Counted from the stretch's first letter, positions 1 through 9,212 are shown. The stretch: DNA of 64,000 bases from CALRQJ02 sp943370285 (GCA_943370285.1 CALRQJ020000007.1:1-64000); one strand, 5' to 3'. The notes: a model not told the origin generated them from the letters alone. A program made the numbers and translations.

Positions 1-19
1 AGCCGGCCGCAACTGTTAC

Positions 20-412
20 TTATTTGGTTTGAGTAAAACTGTTAGCGGGTAAACTGAATTTTTCAGCGGCTTTTGCTTTTTTACGTAAGTTAAAAAATAC
101 AAAGAGATTGAAGAAGTGCATGGCGCCGAGCAGTAAAATGATAAAGCCCACTTTTACACTTAACCGCTCTAACATGTCTTGTACCGATACCACATTGGTA
201 TCTATTTGCAATGTGTAAACGGCATATCCAATGTTGACCAAATAAAATCCAACCAATAAGAGGTTATTGACACTGTCTGACAATTCTTTATTGCCATGAA
301 AAATATCAATCAAAAACACTTTTCCGTTTTTAAACAAAGTGTTGGCTACCCAAATGGTTAACAAAATTGTTACGGGTAGGTAAATGGCGTAGGTGGTGAT
401 TGTGTGGTTCAT
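20..412 (-). CDS. Small integral membrane protein, function unknown
   Basis: This 130-residue protein has about three hydrophobic segments: residues 7-27, roughly 50-70, and 88-110. Its tail is short and basic (NLRKKAKAAEK). No signal peptide cleavage site or catalytic motif is visible. It lies about 100 bases downstream of the GbsR/MarR-type regulator on the same strand, so the two may be co-transcribed and the regulator may control a membrane or osmotic function. That link is inference from order only. I do not recognise the family beyond a generic Bacteroidota membrane protein. Confidence 0.75.
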   Translation of the reverse strand: MNHTITTYAIYLPVTILLTIWVANTLFKNGKVFLIDIFHGNKELSDSVNNLLLVGFYLVNIGYAVYTLQIDTNVVSVQDMLERLSVKVGFIILLLGAMHFFNLFVFFNLRKKAKAAEKFSLPANSFTQTK

Positions 413-518
413 GATTGTTGATTTTGATTATTAAGTATATTATATTTTCAATAAAAAATGAAAGATTGAATTCTTAAAAAAGCCTTTTTCAAGGCTGTTC
501 TGTATTTGATACATTTCG

Positions 519-1025
519 TTATTTAAAGAACTTCATAAAACTACTCCAGAACCAATTTTCTTCTGCTTTGATGATGGTATCCAAGGTTTTTTCTGCTTGT
601 CCGGCAAATTTTTTAATGTTGGACACCGTTTCGGTAAACGCTTTTACTTCTGCATCTTTTTTATCGCCTTCAATTTCGCTGAGTTGGTTCAAGACTTTCA
701 GCATGGGGTCCAACTCTCTTTTTTTGCGTTGATACATAATGCAAGTCGCTACCTTCCAAATATCTTTTTCTGCCGTAAAATATTCTTTTCTATCGCCTGC
801 AACAATCACTTTATCTACTAAGTTCCAATTCATCAATTCCCTCACATTCATATTGGTGTTGCCTCGGCTGATGCTCAGTTGTTCCATAATATCATCCGTA
901 CTTAAGGGTTGATGGGCTACCATCAATAAAGCATGTACTTGTGCCATTGTGCGGTTAATTCCCCATTGGCTACCCAATACGCCCCAACTGTTGATGAATT
1001 GTGATTTGGCTTCTGTGAGTTTCAT
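519..1025 (-). CDS. GbsR/MarR-family transcriptional regulator
   Basis: This 168-residue protein has a winged helix-turn-helix in its first half, with a recognition-helix-like stretch LSISRGNTNMNVRELMNW at about 46-63. That Ser-Arg-Gly-Asn-x-N-M-N pattern is typical of GbsR-type MarR relatives. The C-terminal half is helical and charged, consistent with a dimerisation arm. GbsR proteins are usually repressors of osmoprotectant or transport genes, but the target here is unknown. The nearest same-strand gene is a small membrane protein just downstream. The cytoplasmic DNA-binding role is a family inference. Confidence 0.85.
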   Translation of the reverse strand: MKLTEAKSQFINSWGVLGSQWGINRTMAQVHALLMVAHQPLSTDDIMEQLSISRGNTNMNVRELMNWNLVDKVIVAGDRKEYFTAEKDIWKVATCIMYQRKKRELDPMLKVLNQLSEIEGDKKDAEVKAFTETVSNIKKFAGQAEKTLDTIIKAEENWFWSSFMKFFK

Positions 1026-1074
1026 GACACAAAGTTAGGAGATAGTTCTTAAACTTTCAAAAAATATTGAAAAT

Positions 1075-1848
1075 TTATTCTGATGCTTGAAAAATGATAA
1101 ATTGGGTGGCAGTATAGTTAACGATTTTTCCTTTTTGTTGTGCCGGTGTCCATTTGGGCATTTTTTTCAGGACTCGTAAAGCTTCATCATCGGCAGCCCA
1201 TTCCAAAGAAGTCAGTACAATGAAGTCTTCACCTACGCCTTCTTTGTTCACGGTAAACATGGTTCTTACAGGTCCATTTTTTTTAAGATTTGTGGTTCGT
1301 TCGGGTATTTTTAGGTTTTTCTGCAAGAATTTGATCCAGCCTTGAATACCTCCTTTGAAAAAAGCCGGCATTTCATCTTCGGCCTTAAATTTATCGGCAT
1401 CTGCTTGATCGCTGCTATCGGTTCTAACGGATGTATCCCATTGTGTAAAACGGCGTTCACTTATCTTCTTTCCGGCATCGTACTGTTGTTCCAAGTAACA
1501 ATTTCCTTCAGCATTTAAATAATACCAAGATCCATGTTTTGAACCGTTTTGTAATTCGCCAACAGAATCGGCTTTGCCATCGCTTCCATACCAAATAAAT
1601 AGACCATGCGGTACTGTAAGATCTTTGTCTTTGTAGGTTTCCCATGTTAGCATGGGTCCGTACATGTTATAGGTCCGACTGGTATAAGCCGTATCGGCAG
1701 TTTTTACAACTTTTGTAAAATAACTCGCAGCTTTTGTATCGGTAACCGATTTAAAATCGGCATCTAACAAATAGAATAGTTCCTTCTTGTTTTGGGCTAA
1801 TGCAGTCAACGTACAACAAAGCAGTAGCAGGCAACAGATTTTTTTCAT
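1075..1848 (-). CDS. Secreted protein with MORN-like repeats and TonB C-terminal domain
   Basis: The 257-residue protein begins with a Sec signal peptide (MKKICCLLLLCCTLTALAQ). Residues about 75-130 resemble the toxin-antitoxin YwqK/MORN-like repeat found in many Bacteroidota proteins (HGLFIWYGSDGKAD, KHGSWYYLNAEGN). The last 90 residues look like a TonB C-terminal domain, with the VNKEGVGEDFIVL and ALRVLKKMPKWTPA pattern. Such proteins sit in the periplasm or outer envelope, and their role is usually undefined. There is no membrane anchor beyond the signal peptide, so it is not a classical energy-transducing TonB. It stands alone, downstream of nothing obvious on its strand. Confidence 0.75.
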   Translation of the reverse strand: MKKICCLLLLCCTLTALAQNKKELFYLLDADFKSVTDTKAASYFTKVVKTADTAYTSRTYNMYGPMLTWETYKDKDLTVPHGLFIWYGSDGKADSVGELQNGSKHGSWYYLNAEGNCYLEQQYDAGKKISERRFTQWDTSVRTDSSDQADADKFKAEDEMPAFFKGGIQGWIKFLQKNLKIPERTTNLKKNGPVRTMFTVNKEGVGEDFIVLTSLEWAADDEALRVLKKMPKWTPAQQKGKIVNYTATQFIIFQASE

Positions 1849-2007
1849 TGGACTAAAATAGCAGAATGTTTGTATATTTTGATTCCTTGATTGGATATTT
1901 TTACCATTATTGACATGGGTTTTATATTTTTTTGAGTGAGTATTTATTTATTTCGATAAGTATGTATAACTTACGATTCCAATCTAAAACACTACAACAA
2001 AACCATT

Positions 2008-2646
2008 ATGGCAAAGTCATCTAAATCAAAAACACCCGCCAAAAAAGCAGCACCCGCCAAGAAAGTAGCGGCAAAAAAACCGGTAGCCAAAAAGGCTGCT
2101 CCTGCTAAGAAAGCAGCACCTAAAAAGGCAGCGCCAGCCAAAAAAGCAGTCGTAAAAAAAGCAGCACCCGCCAAGAAAGTAGCGGCAAAAAAGCCTGTAG
2201 CTAAAAAGGCTGCTCCTGCTAAGAAAGCAGCACCAAAAAAGGCAGCACCGGCAAAAAAAGCATTGGTAAAAAAAGCAGCACCTGCTAAGAAAGTGGTGGC
2301 TAAAAAACCTGTATCTAAAAAGGTAGCACCTGCTAAGAAAGCAGTAGCTAAAAAGACAGTGGCTGCAAAACCCGTTGCTAAAAAAGCAGTACCTGCGAAA
2401 AAAATTGCTGCTGCAAAGCCGGCAGCTGCAAAAGCAGTGATTAAAAAAGCAGCACCTGTAAAAAAAGCAGTTGCACCTAAATCAGTACCAGCTGCTAAAA
2501 AGCCTGCGGCTAAAAAAGTGGTGAAAAAAGTAGTCGCTGCTCCGGCTCCACCACCACCAGCTGTTGAGGTAGTAACACCTGTAGTTGAAACACCGGCTCC
2601 TGCACCAGTAGTTGAAACCCCAACTACAGATAGCAATCCGCAATAA
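2008..2646 (+). CDS. Histone H1-like Lys/Ala/Pro-rich DNA-binding protein
   Basis: The 212-residue protein is almost entirely KKAAPAKK-type repeats (residues about 12-180), followed by a Pro/Val/Glu-rich acidic tail (about 181-212). This composition matches bacterial histone H1-like (Hc1/AlgP-like) proteins that coat DNA and are thought to affect nucleoid compaction. Two near-identical 38-residue units are visible at residues 12-49 and 50-87. Low complexity means homology alone is weak evidence. The clean start, strict reading frame with synonymous variation between units, and a following terminator support a real gene. The long antisense frame across it is a mirror of the repeats. Confidence 0.85.
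   Translation: MAKSSKSKTPAKKAAPAKKVAAKKPVAKKAAPAKKAAPKKAAPAKKAVVKKAAPAKKVAAKKPVAKKAAPAKKAAPKKAAPAKKALVKKAAPAKKVVAKKPVSKKVAPAKKAVAKKTVAAKPVAKKAVPAKKIAAAKPAAAKAVIKKAAPVKKAVAPKSVPAAKKPAAKKVVKKVVAAPAPPPPAVEVVTPVVETPAPAPVVETPTTDSNPQ
2041..2268 (+). repeat. Two tandem 114-bp coding repeats within the H1-like gene
   Basis: Positions 2041-2154 and 2155-2268 encode nearly identical 38-residue units, and a third, degenerate copy starts at 2269. Third-codon differences show the units are not brand-new duplications. Such repeats can expand or contract by slippage or recombination. Confidence 0.8.
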
Positions 2647-2665
2647 AAAACTTCATTGTAATAGC

Positions 2666-2700
2666 AACACCCATTCTGATTCGGATGGGTGTTTTTTATT
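2666..2700 (+). terminator. Intrinsic terminator after the H1-like gene
   Basis: A 9-bp perfect stem, AACACCCAT (2666-2674) with ATGGGTGTT (2685-2693), encloses a 10-base loop. It is followed by a T-rich run. It separates the H1-like gene from the transporter downstream and argues that the transporter starts at 2720, not upstream of this hairpin. Confidence 0.85.
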
Positions 2701-2719
2701 TGTCGTAATCTTGCATCGC

Positions 2720-3616
2720 ATGATTAACATCCCCCATCAATATCGAGGAATTGCTTATATGTTATTGGCCGCATTGGGGTTTTCTATCATGGGCGGTGCT
2801 GCAAAATTGCTGAAAGAGAGTTTTAATGCCGGGCAGTTGGTGTTTTACCGTAACGCCGTTGGTTTATTGGTGCTGTTGCCCGGTTTGTTCATTAAGCCAC
2901 CCATTCAAACAGCTGGTAAAACCGTTTGGTTGTTGTTTAGGGGTTTGATGGGCACGACCGCCTTGTACACTCTGCTGTATTGTATTTTGCATTTGCCGTT
3001 GGGTACGGCCATGAGTTATAACCTCACTTCTACTTTATTCATTGCTGTTTTTTCTTTTTTGGTCTTTAAAGAGTACCACGGAAAAAAAGTAGTATTTGCT
3101 GTTGTATTAGGATTTGTTGGCATGTTATTGATTTATAAACCCGATATGCATTTTGCCTGGTATTATCATTTGGCGGGATTGGTTTCGGGCATCACTTCGG
3201 CTATGGCTTATTTAACAGTGGGCAGGCTAGCGGCATATTACGATAGCAGGGTTATTGTACTTTCATTTGTTGCTACCGGCCTTGCTGTACCGCTTGTAGC
3301 CATGTTGGTCAAATATTGCTTTGCCTTACCGGCCGATGATTTGTTTTTTGTGGACTGGCAATGGCCCAATGGCATGCAATGGTTGTACGTTTTTATTTTA
3401 GGGGGTGCCGCATTGTTTGGTCAGTATTTTGTGACCCTTGCCTATGGGGCAGATAAGGCGGGCATTGTATCGGTCTTTAGCTATGCCAACATTATTTTTG
3501 CAGTTTTTATTGGTATTGTGTTGGGTGATGCCTTCCCCGTTTGGATGACTTGGTTAGGCATTGCATGTATCATTGTAAGTGGCGTCATTATCTCATGGGT
3601 AAAACGCCAACAATAA
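2720..3616 (+). CDS. DMT/EamA-family transporter
   Basis: This 298-residue inner-membrane protein has about ten hydrophobic helices arranged as two EamA repeats. The first begins at GIAYMLLAALGFSIMGGAAK and the second near residue 150. DMT transporters export or import small metabolites; no substrate can be assigned. The frame is open further upstream (to 2612), but that extension would run through the terminator of the previous gene. The ATG at 2720 gives a standard start with a helix near the N-terminus. A degenerate -7-like box (TAATCTTG) ends a few bases before this ATG. Confidence 0.88.
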   Translation: MINIPHQYRGIAYMLLAALGFSIMGGAAKLLKESFNAGQLVFYRNAVGLLVLLPGLFIKPPIQTAGKTVWLLFRGLMGTTALYTLLYCILHLPLGTAMSYNLTSTLFIAVFSFLVFKEYHGKKVVFAVVLGFVGMLLIYKPDMHFAWYYHLAGLVSGITSAMAYLTVGRLAAYYDSRVIVLSFVATGLAVPLVAMLVKYCFALPADDLFFVDWQWPNGMQWLYVFILGGAALFGQYFVTLAYGADKAGIVSVFSYANIIFAVFIGIVLGDAFPVWMTWLGIACIIVSGVIISWVKRQQ

Positions 3617-3655
3617 GCCGCCCATTTTCCTGCCGCAATACTGTAATTTCGTTGC

Positions 3656-4126
3656 ATGAAAGGTTTATTGCTCTACAGAATCATACGCTTTGTGCTCAAC
3701 TTTTTTTGTTTGCTATTGGCTTTGCAAACCTTTGTTGCCTTTTTTGCCTTGATTGGTAATCCGGTGTTTTACTTGCCATTATTCATCATTATTTGTGTGG
3801 TATTGTATGGCTGGTTTTCCAATGTGTTTTTTGTAAAGGTCATCATCAAACAACAGCCGATAAAAAAGCGTACCAAAGATCTATTACTGGTTAACGGCAT
3901 TGTCACTTTTATTTTTGGATTGATTTTAGTGACAGAGGTTATTTATCTTTTTTACAACCCTACAGTGTACACCGATGCTTTGCTGAAAATGAATCCTGAG
4001 TTTCCACCGGAATATGTGGGCAGTATGCTGAAAGTATTGTTGTTTTTTGCCGTTATCATACTTAGCCATGTTAGCTGGACATATATGCTACTGCGTAAAA
4101 ACAAGGCTTTGATTTTGCCGGAATAA
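3656..4126 (+). CDS. Four-helix membrane protein, function unknown
   Basis: The 156-residue protein has four predicted membrane helices: about 8-30, 36-60, 80-102 and 125-145. A basic loop (KQQPIKKRTKD) follows helix two. No recognised motif is present. It is about 40 bases after the DMT transporter on the same strand. A promoter-like TAATTTCG lies at 3644-3651, only four bases before the ATG, so it may also be transcribed on its own. Function is unknown. Confidence 0.75.
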   Translation: MKGLLLYRIIRFVLNFFCLLLALQTFVAFFALIGNPVFYLPLFIIICVVLYGWFSNVFFVKVIIKQQPIKKRTKDLLLVNGIVTFIFGLILVTEVIYLFYNPTVYTDALLKMNPEFPPEYVGSMLKVLLFFAVIILSHVSWTYMLLRKNKALILPE

Positions 4127-4172
4127 ATCAGCAAGTATTTTTCAATGTAACCTCATCATTTGATTGTTTAAA

Positions 4173-5465
4173 ATGGCCACTCATCTACCTCCTTTAGCCG
4201 AAAGAATGCGACCTACTACATTGGATGCATTGATTGGTCAGCAGCACCTCACCGGCAAAGGAAGTATTTTACGTACTGCCATCGAAAATGGTACTATCCC
4301 ATCCATGATTTTATGGGGTCCGCCTGGGGTAGGCAAAACAACTATTGCCAACATCATTGCCCATACATTACAAGTGCCCTATTTTCAACTGAGTGCCATT
4401 AGCAGTGGGGTAAAGGAAGTAAGAGAAGTGATAGAACAAGCTAGGCTTACTCAAAAAAGCATATTATTTATTGATGAAATACATCGGTTTAACAAAGGGC
4501 AGCAAGATGCCTTGTTGGGTGCGGTAGAAAAAGGCATCATCACTTTAATTGGTGCAACAACAGAGAATCCTTCTTTCGAAGTGAATTCGGCATTATTAAG
4601 TCGTAGCCAAGTGTATGTATTGAAATCTTTGGATGAATCGGCATTGGTTGCTTTGTTGCAGCAAACCCTGCAGCAAGATGTACTGCTCAGCACTTATACC
4701 ATTGTACTACAAGAGACCCATGCATTAATTACTATCTCTGGCGGTGATGCCAGAAAATTATTGAATCTGTTTGAGTTGGTGGTACAATCGCAACAACCCA
4801 CTACTGGCAAAACCATCACTATTACCGATGCGTTGGTGATGCAAGTAGCGCAGCAAAAAATTGCGTTGTACGACAAAAAAGGAGAGCAGCATTACGATAT
4901 TATTTCGGCCTTCATTAAATCTATTCGTGGTAGCGACCCCAATGGTGCAGTGTATTGGTTGGCCAGAATGATTGAAGGTGGCGAAGATGTAAAATTTATT
5001 GCCCGACGGTTATTGATTTTAGCGAGTGAAGATGTTGGTAATGCCAATCCCAATGCTTTGTTATTGGCTAATGCAACATTTGATGCGGTCAGTAAAATTG
5101 GGTATCCGGAGAGTAGAATTATCTTGAGTCAGTGTGCGGTGTATTTGGCATCATCGCCTAAAAGCAATGCCTCGTATGTAGCCATAGATGCGGCTTTGGC
5201 GGCTGTAAGGCAACAAGGCGATTTGCAGGTACCCTTACATATTCGCAATGCGCCAACCCAATTGATGAAGGAGATGAACTACGGCAAAAATTACCAGTAT
5301 TCACACATGGGTGAAGGCAATTTTATTCCGCAAGAATACTTGCCTGATGCAATAAAAGGTACTGCATTTTATCAGCCCGGTACTAATGCCAGAGAACAGG
5401 AGTTGTTGAAATTTTTAAGCCAACGTTGGAAAGGCAAATACGGCTATGGCGATACAGAAAAGTAG
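4173..5465 (+). CDS. rarA: Replication-associated recombination protein A (RarA/MgsA), AAA+ ATPase
   Basis: RarA is a clamp-loader-like AAA+ ATPase that acts at stalled replication forks. The 430-residue protein has Walker A GPPGVGKTT (about 49-57), Walker B LFIDEIHRFN, sensor-1 IGATTENP and a C-terminal MgsA/RarA domain containing ISAFIKSIRGSDPNGAVYWL. Length fits the family. The frame can start three codons earlier at a TTG (4164), but the ATG at 4173 precedes the conserved N-terminus and is preferred. It is a single-gene unit. Confidence 0.97.
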   Translation: MATHLPPLAERMRPTTLDALIGQQHLTGKGSILRTAIENGTIPSMILWGPPGVGKTTIANIIAHTLQVPYFQLSAISSGVKEVREVIEQARLTQKSILFIDEIHRFNKGQQDALLGAVEKGIITLIGATTENPSFEVNSALLSRSQVYVLKSLDESALVALLQQTLQQDVLLSTYTIVLQETHALITISGGDARKLLNLFELVVQSQQPTTGKTITITDALVMQVAQQKIALYDKKGEQHYDIISAFIKSIRGSDPNGAVYWLARMIEGGEDVKFIARRLLILASEDVGNANPNALLLANATFDAVSKIGYPESRIILSQCAVYLASSPKSNASYVAIDAALAAVRQQGDLQVPLHIRNAPTQLMKEMNYGKNYQYSHMGEGNFIPQEYLPDAIKGTAFYQPGTNAREQELLKFLSQRWKGKYGYGDTEK

Positions 5466-5574
5466 CGGCTACCCAAGCGAACATTTTTACCGATTATCTG
5501 TCTCTTTCAGTCTATTCTTTTTTTTTGTGCATCAGCAATCCTATTAACTTTAGCTTCTCCATAAAATAAGAATC

Positions 5575-6927
5575 ATGAAAAAAATAGCAGTATTAAGTAT
5601 TCTATTATTTGGCTTATTAGCTGTACAGGCCCAAACTACCATTCACCGTGATGCAGATATTTCGAAAATGGTAGCTATGGTGAACACTGATACGTTGAAA
5701 TCTTACATCAACCAAATGGTAGCTTATGGCACTCGTAGTACATTGAGTGATCAACAAAGTACCACAAGAGGTATTGGTGCAGCAAGGGTTTGGGTGCTGA
5801 ATCAGTTTAATCGTTTTGCAGCGCAAAGCAATGGCAGATTGACTGCTTTTATTGATACGGTTACTTTACCGGCAGATGGCAGAAGAATCAACAAATCCAC
5901 TTTATTGGGCAATGTGGTAGCAACGCTAAAAGGAACAAATCCAAACGATAATCGCATTTTTTTAATCAGCGGACATTTAGATAGTAGAGCAAGTGATGTA
6001 ATGAATGGCGCTATTGATGCACCCGGTGCCAACGATGATGGCAGTGGTGTTGCTGCCGTTGTGGAATGTGCCAGAATTATGAGCCAGTCTGCATTCCCGG
6101 CTACCATCATTTTTGTGGCGGTAAGTGGTGAAGAACAAGGTTTGTTGGGTGCTAATTTTATGGCCGATAAAGCCAAAAAACAAGGTTGGAATATTGAAGC
6201 GGTGTTGAATAATGATATCATGGGCAGCAATAACAGCAATGAAACCAATATCATAGATAATACCAGACTTCGGGTTTTTAGCGAAGCATTTTCGGTACAA
6301 GATACCGGCAGGGCAGCATTAAATATTCGTAATCTAGGATTAGAAAATGATGGGAAAACCCGTCAGTTGGCTCGTTATGTAAAAGAAATAGGCGAACGGT
6401 ATGTTGATAATTTAGAAGTAGTTTTAATTTATCGCAACGATCGTTTTTTACGGGGCGGCGACCATACACCTTATGTGCAGCGTGGCTTTGCAGCGGTTAG
6501 GTTAACTGAGATGAATGAAAACTACGAACACCAACACCAAGATGTACGTAAAGAAAAAGGCATACAATATGGCGACTTGGCCGAGTTTATGGACTTTGAA
6601 TATTTGAGAAAAAATACAGCTGTCAACCTTGCCAATCTTGCTAATTTGGCTAAAGCACCAGGCATGCCACAAGAAGTTAGGGTTGATGTAAAGAACCTGA
6701 CCAACAGCACTACCATTACTTGGAAGCAGCCGGTAAGCGGCAATGCCAAAGGATTTTATGTGTTGATGCGGGCCACTACCAGCGCCTTTTGGGAAAAGAA
6801 AATCTATACTACCAATACCACTATTCAATTGCCTTACAGCAAAGACAATTACTTTTTTGCGGTACAAAGTGTAAATGAAAATGGCAATGAGAGTTTGCCG
6901 GTAGTACCGGTGCCAAATAATCGATAA
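5575..6927 (+). CDS. Secreted M28-family metallopeptidase with C-terminal fibronectin III-like domain
   Basis: A Sec signal peptide (residues 1-19) precedes an M28 zinc aminopeptidase domain. Visible metal and catalytic positions are H134/D136 (GHLDSR), D154 (GANDDGSG), E186-E187 (SGEEQG), D214 (NNDIMG) and a late His near GGDHTPYV. Residues about 362-447 look like a fibronectin type III domain, a common appendage of secreted Bacteroidota peptidases. It would act in the periplasm or outside, trimming peptides. No type IX secretion tail is evident. It is followed 40 bases later by a lipoprotein esterase on the same strand. Confidence 0.92.
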   Translation: MKKIAVLSILLFGLLAVQAQTTIHRDADISKMVAMVNTDTLKSYINQMVAYGTRSTLSDQQSTTRGIGAARVWVLNQFNRFAAQSNGRLTAFIDTVTLPADGRRINKSTLLGNVVATLKGTNPNDNRIFLISGHLDSRASDVMNGAIDAPGANDDGSGVAAVVECARIMSQSAFPATIIFVAVSGEEQGLLGANFMADKAKKQGWNIEAVLNNDIMGSNNSNETNIIDNTRLRVFSEAFSVQDTGRAALNIRNLGLENDGKTRQLARYVKEIGERYVDNLEVVLIYRNDRFLRGGDHTPYVQRGFAAVRLTEMNENYEHQHQDVRKEKGIQYGDLAEFMDFEYLRKNTAVNLANLANLAKAPGMPQEVRVDVKNLTNSTTITWKQPVSGNAKGFYVLMRATTSAFWEKKIYTTNTTIQLPYSKDNYFFAVQSVNENGNESLPVVPVPNNR

Positions 6928-6969
6928 GGTTCGGGTTGAATCCTTAATTTTAGCACTCAATCCATAGAT

Positions 6970-7830
6970 ATGAAAAAAATACTCATCATTGTAACCTTGT
7001 TTGTTGTTACAGCAGTGGCTTGTAACAAAAGTGTAAATGATGCAGCACCTGCACCAAATCCTGCAACTGCTTTGGAGTTAAAAGATGTGCCTTACGGTAC
7101 AGATGCTGCCCAAAAAATGGATGTGTATTTGCCTGCCGGCAGAAGTACAGACAGTACCAATGTGATTGTGCTGATACATGGTGGGGCTTGGGCATCTGGC
7201 GATAAAGCCGATTTTAACGACAATATCGCCTATTTAAAAAGCCAGTTGCCTAAATATGCTATTGTGAATTTGAATTATCGTTTGGCTACTTTGCCATCCA
7301 GCAATTTATGGCCTACGCAGTTGAATGATATCAATACTGCTTTTACATTTATTGCCTCCAAAAGTGCGGAGTATAAAATCAATACCAACAAAATTGGCAT
7401 TGGTGGTGCAAGTGCCGGTGGGCATTTGGCTTTACTCAAAGCATACAAACACAATACCGGAAACATTAAAGCTGTTGTTGATTTGTTTGGTCCTACAGAA
7501 ATGGCCGATTTGTATCAATTCAATGCCAGTTTTCAACCTTTACTCACCATATTTATGGCTGGCACACCTGCCACCAATCCTACCAGTTATGCCGGTGCTA
7601 GCCCGCTGTACAGTGTAAACAGTAGTTCGCCGCCCACTATTATTTTTCATGGTGGCATTGATGCTACGGTACCCATTCGCCAAAGCGATAGTTTAAATAA
7701 TCGTTTGGCTAATGCCAGTGTAACCAAACAGTATGTGGTTTATCCTGCCGAGGGGCATGGTTGGGCAGGTGCTAACCTTAATGATACGTATAGTAAAATG
7801 GCTGCATTCATCAGCTTGCATGTAAAATAA
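6970..7830 (+). CDS. Lipoprotein alpha/beta hydrolase (esterase, BD-FAE/Aes-like)
   Basis: The N-terminus is a lipoprotein signal with lipobox AVAC and acylated Cys18. The fold is alpha/beta hydrolase with oxyanion motif HGGAW (70-74), nucleophile S148 in GGASAGG, acid D231 (GGIDATVP) and catalytic H263 (EGHGWAG). The HGG signature places it near the hormone-sensitive-lipase and feruloyl-esterase-like carboxylesterases. It would be tethered in the envelope and hydrolyse esters. The next gene overlaps its stop codon by one base, so the two are translationally coupled. Confidence 0.9.
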   Translation: MKKILIIVTLFVVTAVACNKSVNDAAPAPNPATALELKDVPYGTDAAQKMDVYLPAGRSTDSTNVIVLIHGGAWASGDKADFNDNIAYLKSQLPKYAIVNLNYRLATLPSSNLWPTQLNDINTAFTFIASKSAEYKINTNKIGIGGASAGGHLALLKAYKHNTGNIKAVVDLFGPTEMADLYQFNASFQPLLTIFMAGTPATNPTSYAGASPLYSVNSSSPPTIIFHGGIDATVPIRQSDSLNNRLANASVTKQYVVYPAEGHGWAGANLNDTYSKMAAFISLHVK

Positions 7831-8282
7831 TGATCGCATTTAATCTCAAATCGTTTGAAGCACTGAGTGCTTTGGAGTTGTATGCTATTATGCAATTGCG
7901 GAGTGAAGTATTTGTAGTGGAGCAAAACTGTGTGTACCAAGATGCTGATGGCAAAGACCTGAAAGCTTTTCACTTGATGGGTTGGCAAAATAATGATTTG
8001 GTGGCCTATACCCGATTATTGCCTGCCGGTGTTTCCTTTGCTGAAGTGTCGATTGGTAGAGTAGTTACTTTACCGGCCTTTCGCAAATTTGGTTTTGGTA
8101 AATTGTTGATGCAAGAATCTATTCGGCAGTGTTACTTGTTATTTGGTCGGCAGCCCATACGCATTGGGGCTCAATTGTATTTGCAAGCATTTTATGAATC
8201 GTTTGGCTTTGTTGTATGCAGCGATATGTATTTGGAAGATGATATTCCGCATGTAGAAATGTTATTGCATCCTCAACCATAA
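7830..8282 (+). CDS. elaA: ElaA-type GNAT N-acetyltransferase
   Basis: The 150-residue protein matches the ElaA branch of GNAT enzymes. It has the N-terminal LRSEVFVVEQNCVYQDADGK block, the central ARLLPAG-like segment (TRLLPAGVSF), IGRVVTLPAFRKFGFGKLLM acetyl-CoA-binding motif A, and the YESFGFVV end. The ATG shares a base with the stop of the upstream esterase (TAATG), which implies coupling. The substrate is unknown. It is cytosolic, so its pairing with a lipoprotein esterase is probably only transcriptional convenience. Confidence 0.9.
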   Translation: MIAFNLKSFEALSALELYAIMQLRSEVFVVEQNCVYQDADGKDLKAFHLMGWQNNDLVAYTRLLPAGVSFAEVSIGRVVTLPAFRKFGFGKLLMQESIRQCYLLFGRQPIRIGAQLYLQAFYESFGFVVCSDMYLEDDIPHVEMLLHPQP

Positions 8283-8285
8283 AAG

Positions 8286-9212
8286 CTACTCAATCAAAAA
8301 GCCTAGTCTCAATTGTACAGAGAAATAGGCATCGAAATCATTGCTATGACCACGGTCTAGGCCGGGAGTAGTGCCGGTGGGTTTTCTATGTCGTTTGTAG
8401 ATTTTTTTTGCTAAAGTTGCTTGTTCGACCGAAAGGTGGTTGTCGAATCGGTCAGGTTCAATATAGGTTTTGCTTACATCATCTAAGTAGTCGGTAAACG
8501 TTTTTCTATACACAAATTCCAGCGAAGCTGACATGGAGTTTTTGAAATTATGTCGAACACCTAATCCTACCGGAATGCAAAATTGTATGTTGCTATACGG
8601 TTTACGGTCTTTGTATTCTTCAAAACCCTGACCTTCCAAACTTAGTGGCCGCACCTTATGCCATTCGCCATCTACCAACATTTTGGGTTCAAACATAAAT
8701 ACACCAATGCCCATAGAAAAATAAGGATGGGTGCTTTTTCTTTTTTCACTGAGTGCATATCTTTTGAAAATATACATGGGGTTAATATCGAAAGACATAG
8801 ACAGTTCGGCAACTAAACTTTTGAAATTAAGATTGCGGTACAAACGCCATCTTTCTTCACCACCGTTACTTTTGATGCTTGCATCATCAGCTTGTAATTG
8901 AGTGACCATTAAAGTAGTTCTTACATCAACGGCACGGGCTACGCCATAACTGCCATAAAAGCCTAACAAACCTTTGGAGTCTCTGTACACATAATCTTTA
9001 AGATAATATTCTGCACGGCCGAGGTTGCCACCAATGTCACCTAGATAGCCGGAGCCACCCACCATGAAACCCATTTGGTTCCATCCTTTTTCAAATGATT
9101 TATTGAGGGAGTCGAGTTTTTCTTGTTCGGTTGTTCTTTGGGAAAATAGCGGAATGCTGAGGTGCAATGTCCCCAATAGAAATAAATATGTAGTACAACG
9201 TTTTAGGTTCAT
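8286..9212 (-). CDS. Outer-membrane beta-barrel-like protein (DUF6089-like)
   Basis: The 308-residue protein has an N-terminal signal sequence (about 1-24, ending PLFSQ). The body has alternating beta strands with the GGSGYLGDIGGNLG opening typical of Bacteroidota DUF6089-like barrels, plus the late YLDDVSKTYIEPD block. The C-terminus is aromatic and hydrophobic (VQLRLGFLIE), as expected for a barrel end. Function is unknown; it probably resides in the outer membrane. It faces the elaA unit tail to tail with a three-base gap. Confidence 0.75.
   Translation of the reverse strand: MNLKRCTTYLFLLGTLHLSIPLFSQRTTEQEKLDSLNKSFEKGWNQMGFMVGGSGYLGDIGGNLGRAEYYLKDYVYRDSKGLLGFYGSYGVARAVDVRTTLMVTQLQADDASIKSNGGEERWRLYRNLNFKSLVAELSMSFDINPMYIFKRYALSEKRKSTHPYFSMGIGVFMFEPKMLVDGEWHKVRPLSLEGQGFEEYKDRKPYSNIQFCIPVGLGVRHNFKNSMSASLEFVYRKTFTDYLDDVSKTYIEPDRFDNHLSVEQATLAKKIYKRHRKPTGTTPGLDRGHSNDFDAYFSVQLRLGFLIE

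Noticed and set aside
1992..2636. 214-residue frame antisense to the H1-like gene
   Set aside because: Its Ala/Phe/Thr-rich repetitive product is the reverse reading of the KKAAPAKK repeats; no start context or homology.
2612..2719. N-terminal extension of the DMT transporter
   Set aside because: It would cross the H1-like terminator at 2666-2700; the start at 2720 fits the first helix.
5802..6254. 150-residue frame antisense to the M28 peptidase
   Set aside because: Shadow of a strongly supported metallopeptidase gene.
6502..6960. 152-residue frame opposite to the end of the M28 peptidase
   Set aside because: Overlaps a coding domain with clear motifs, so it is a shadow.
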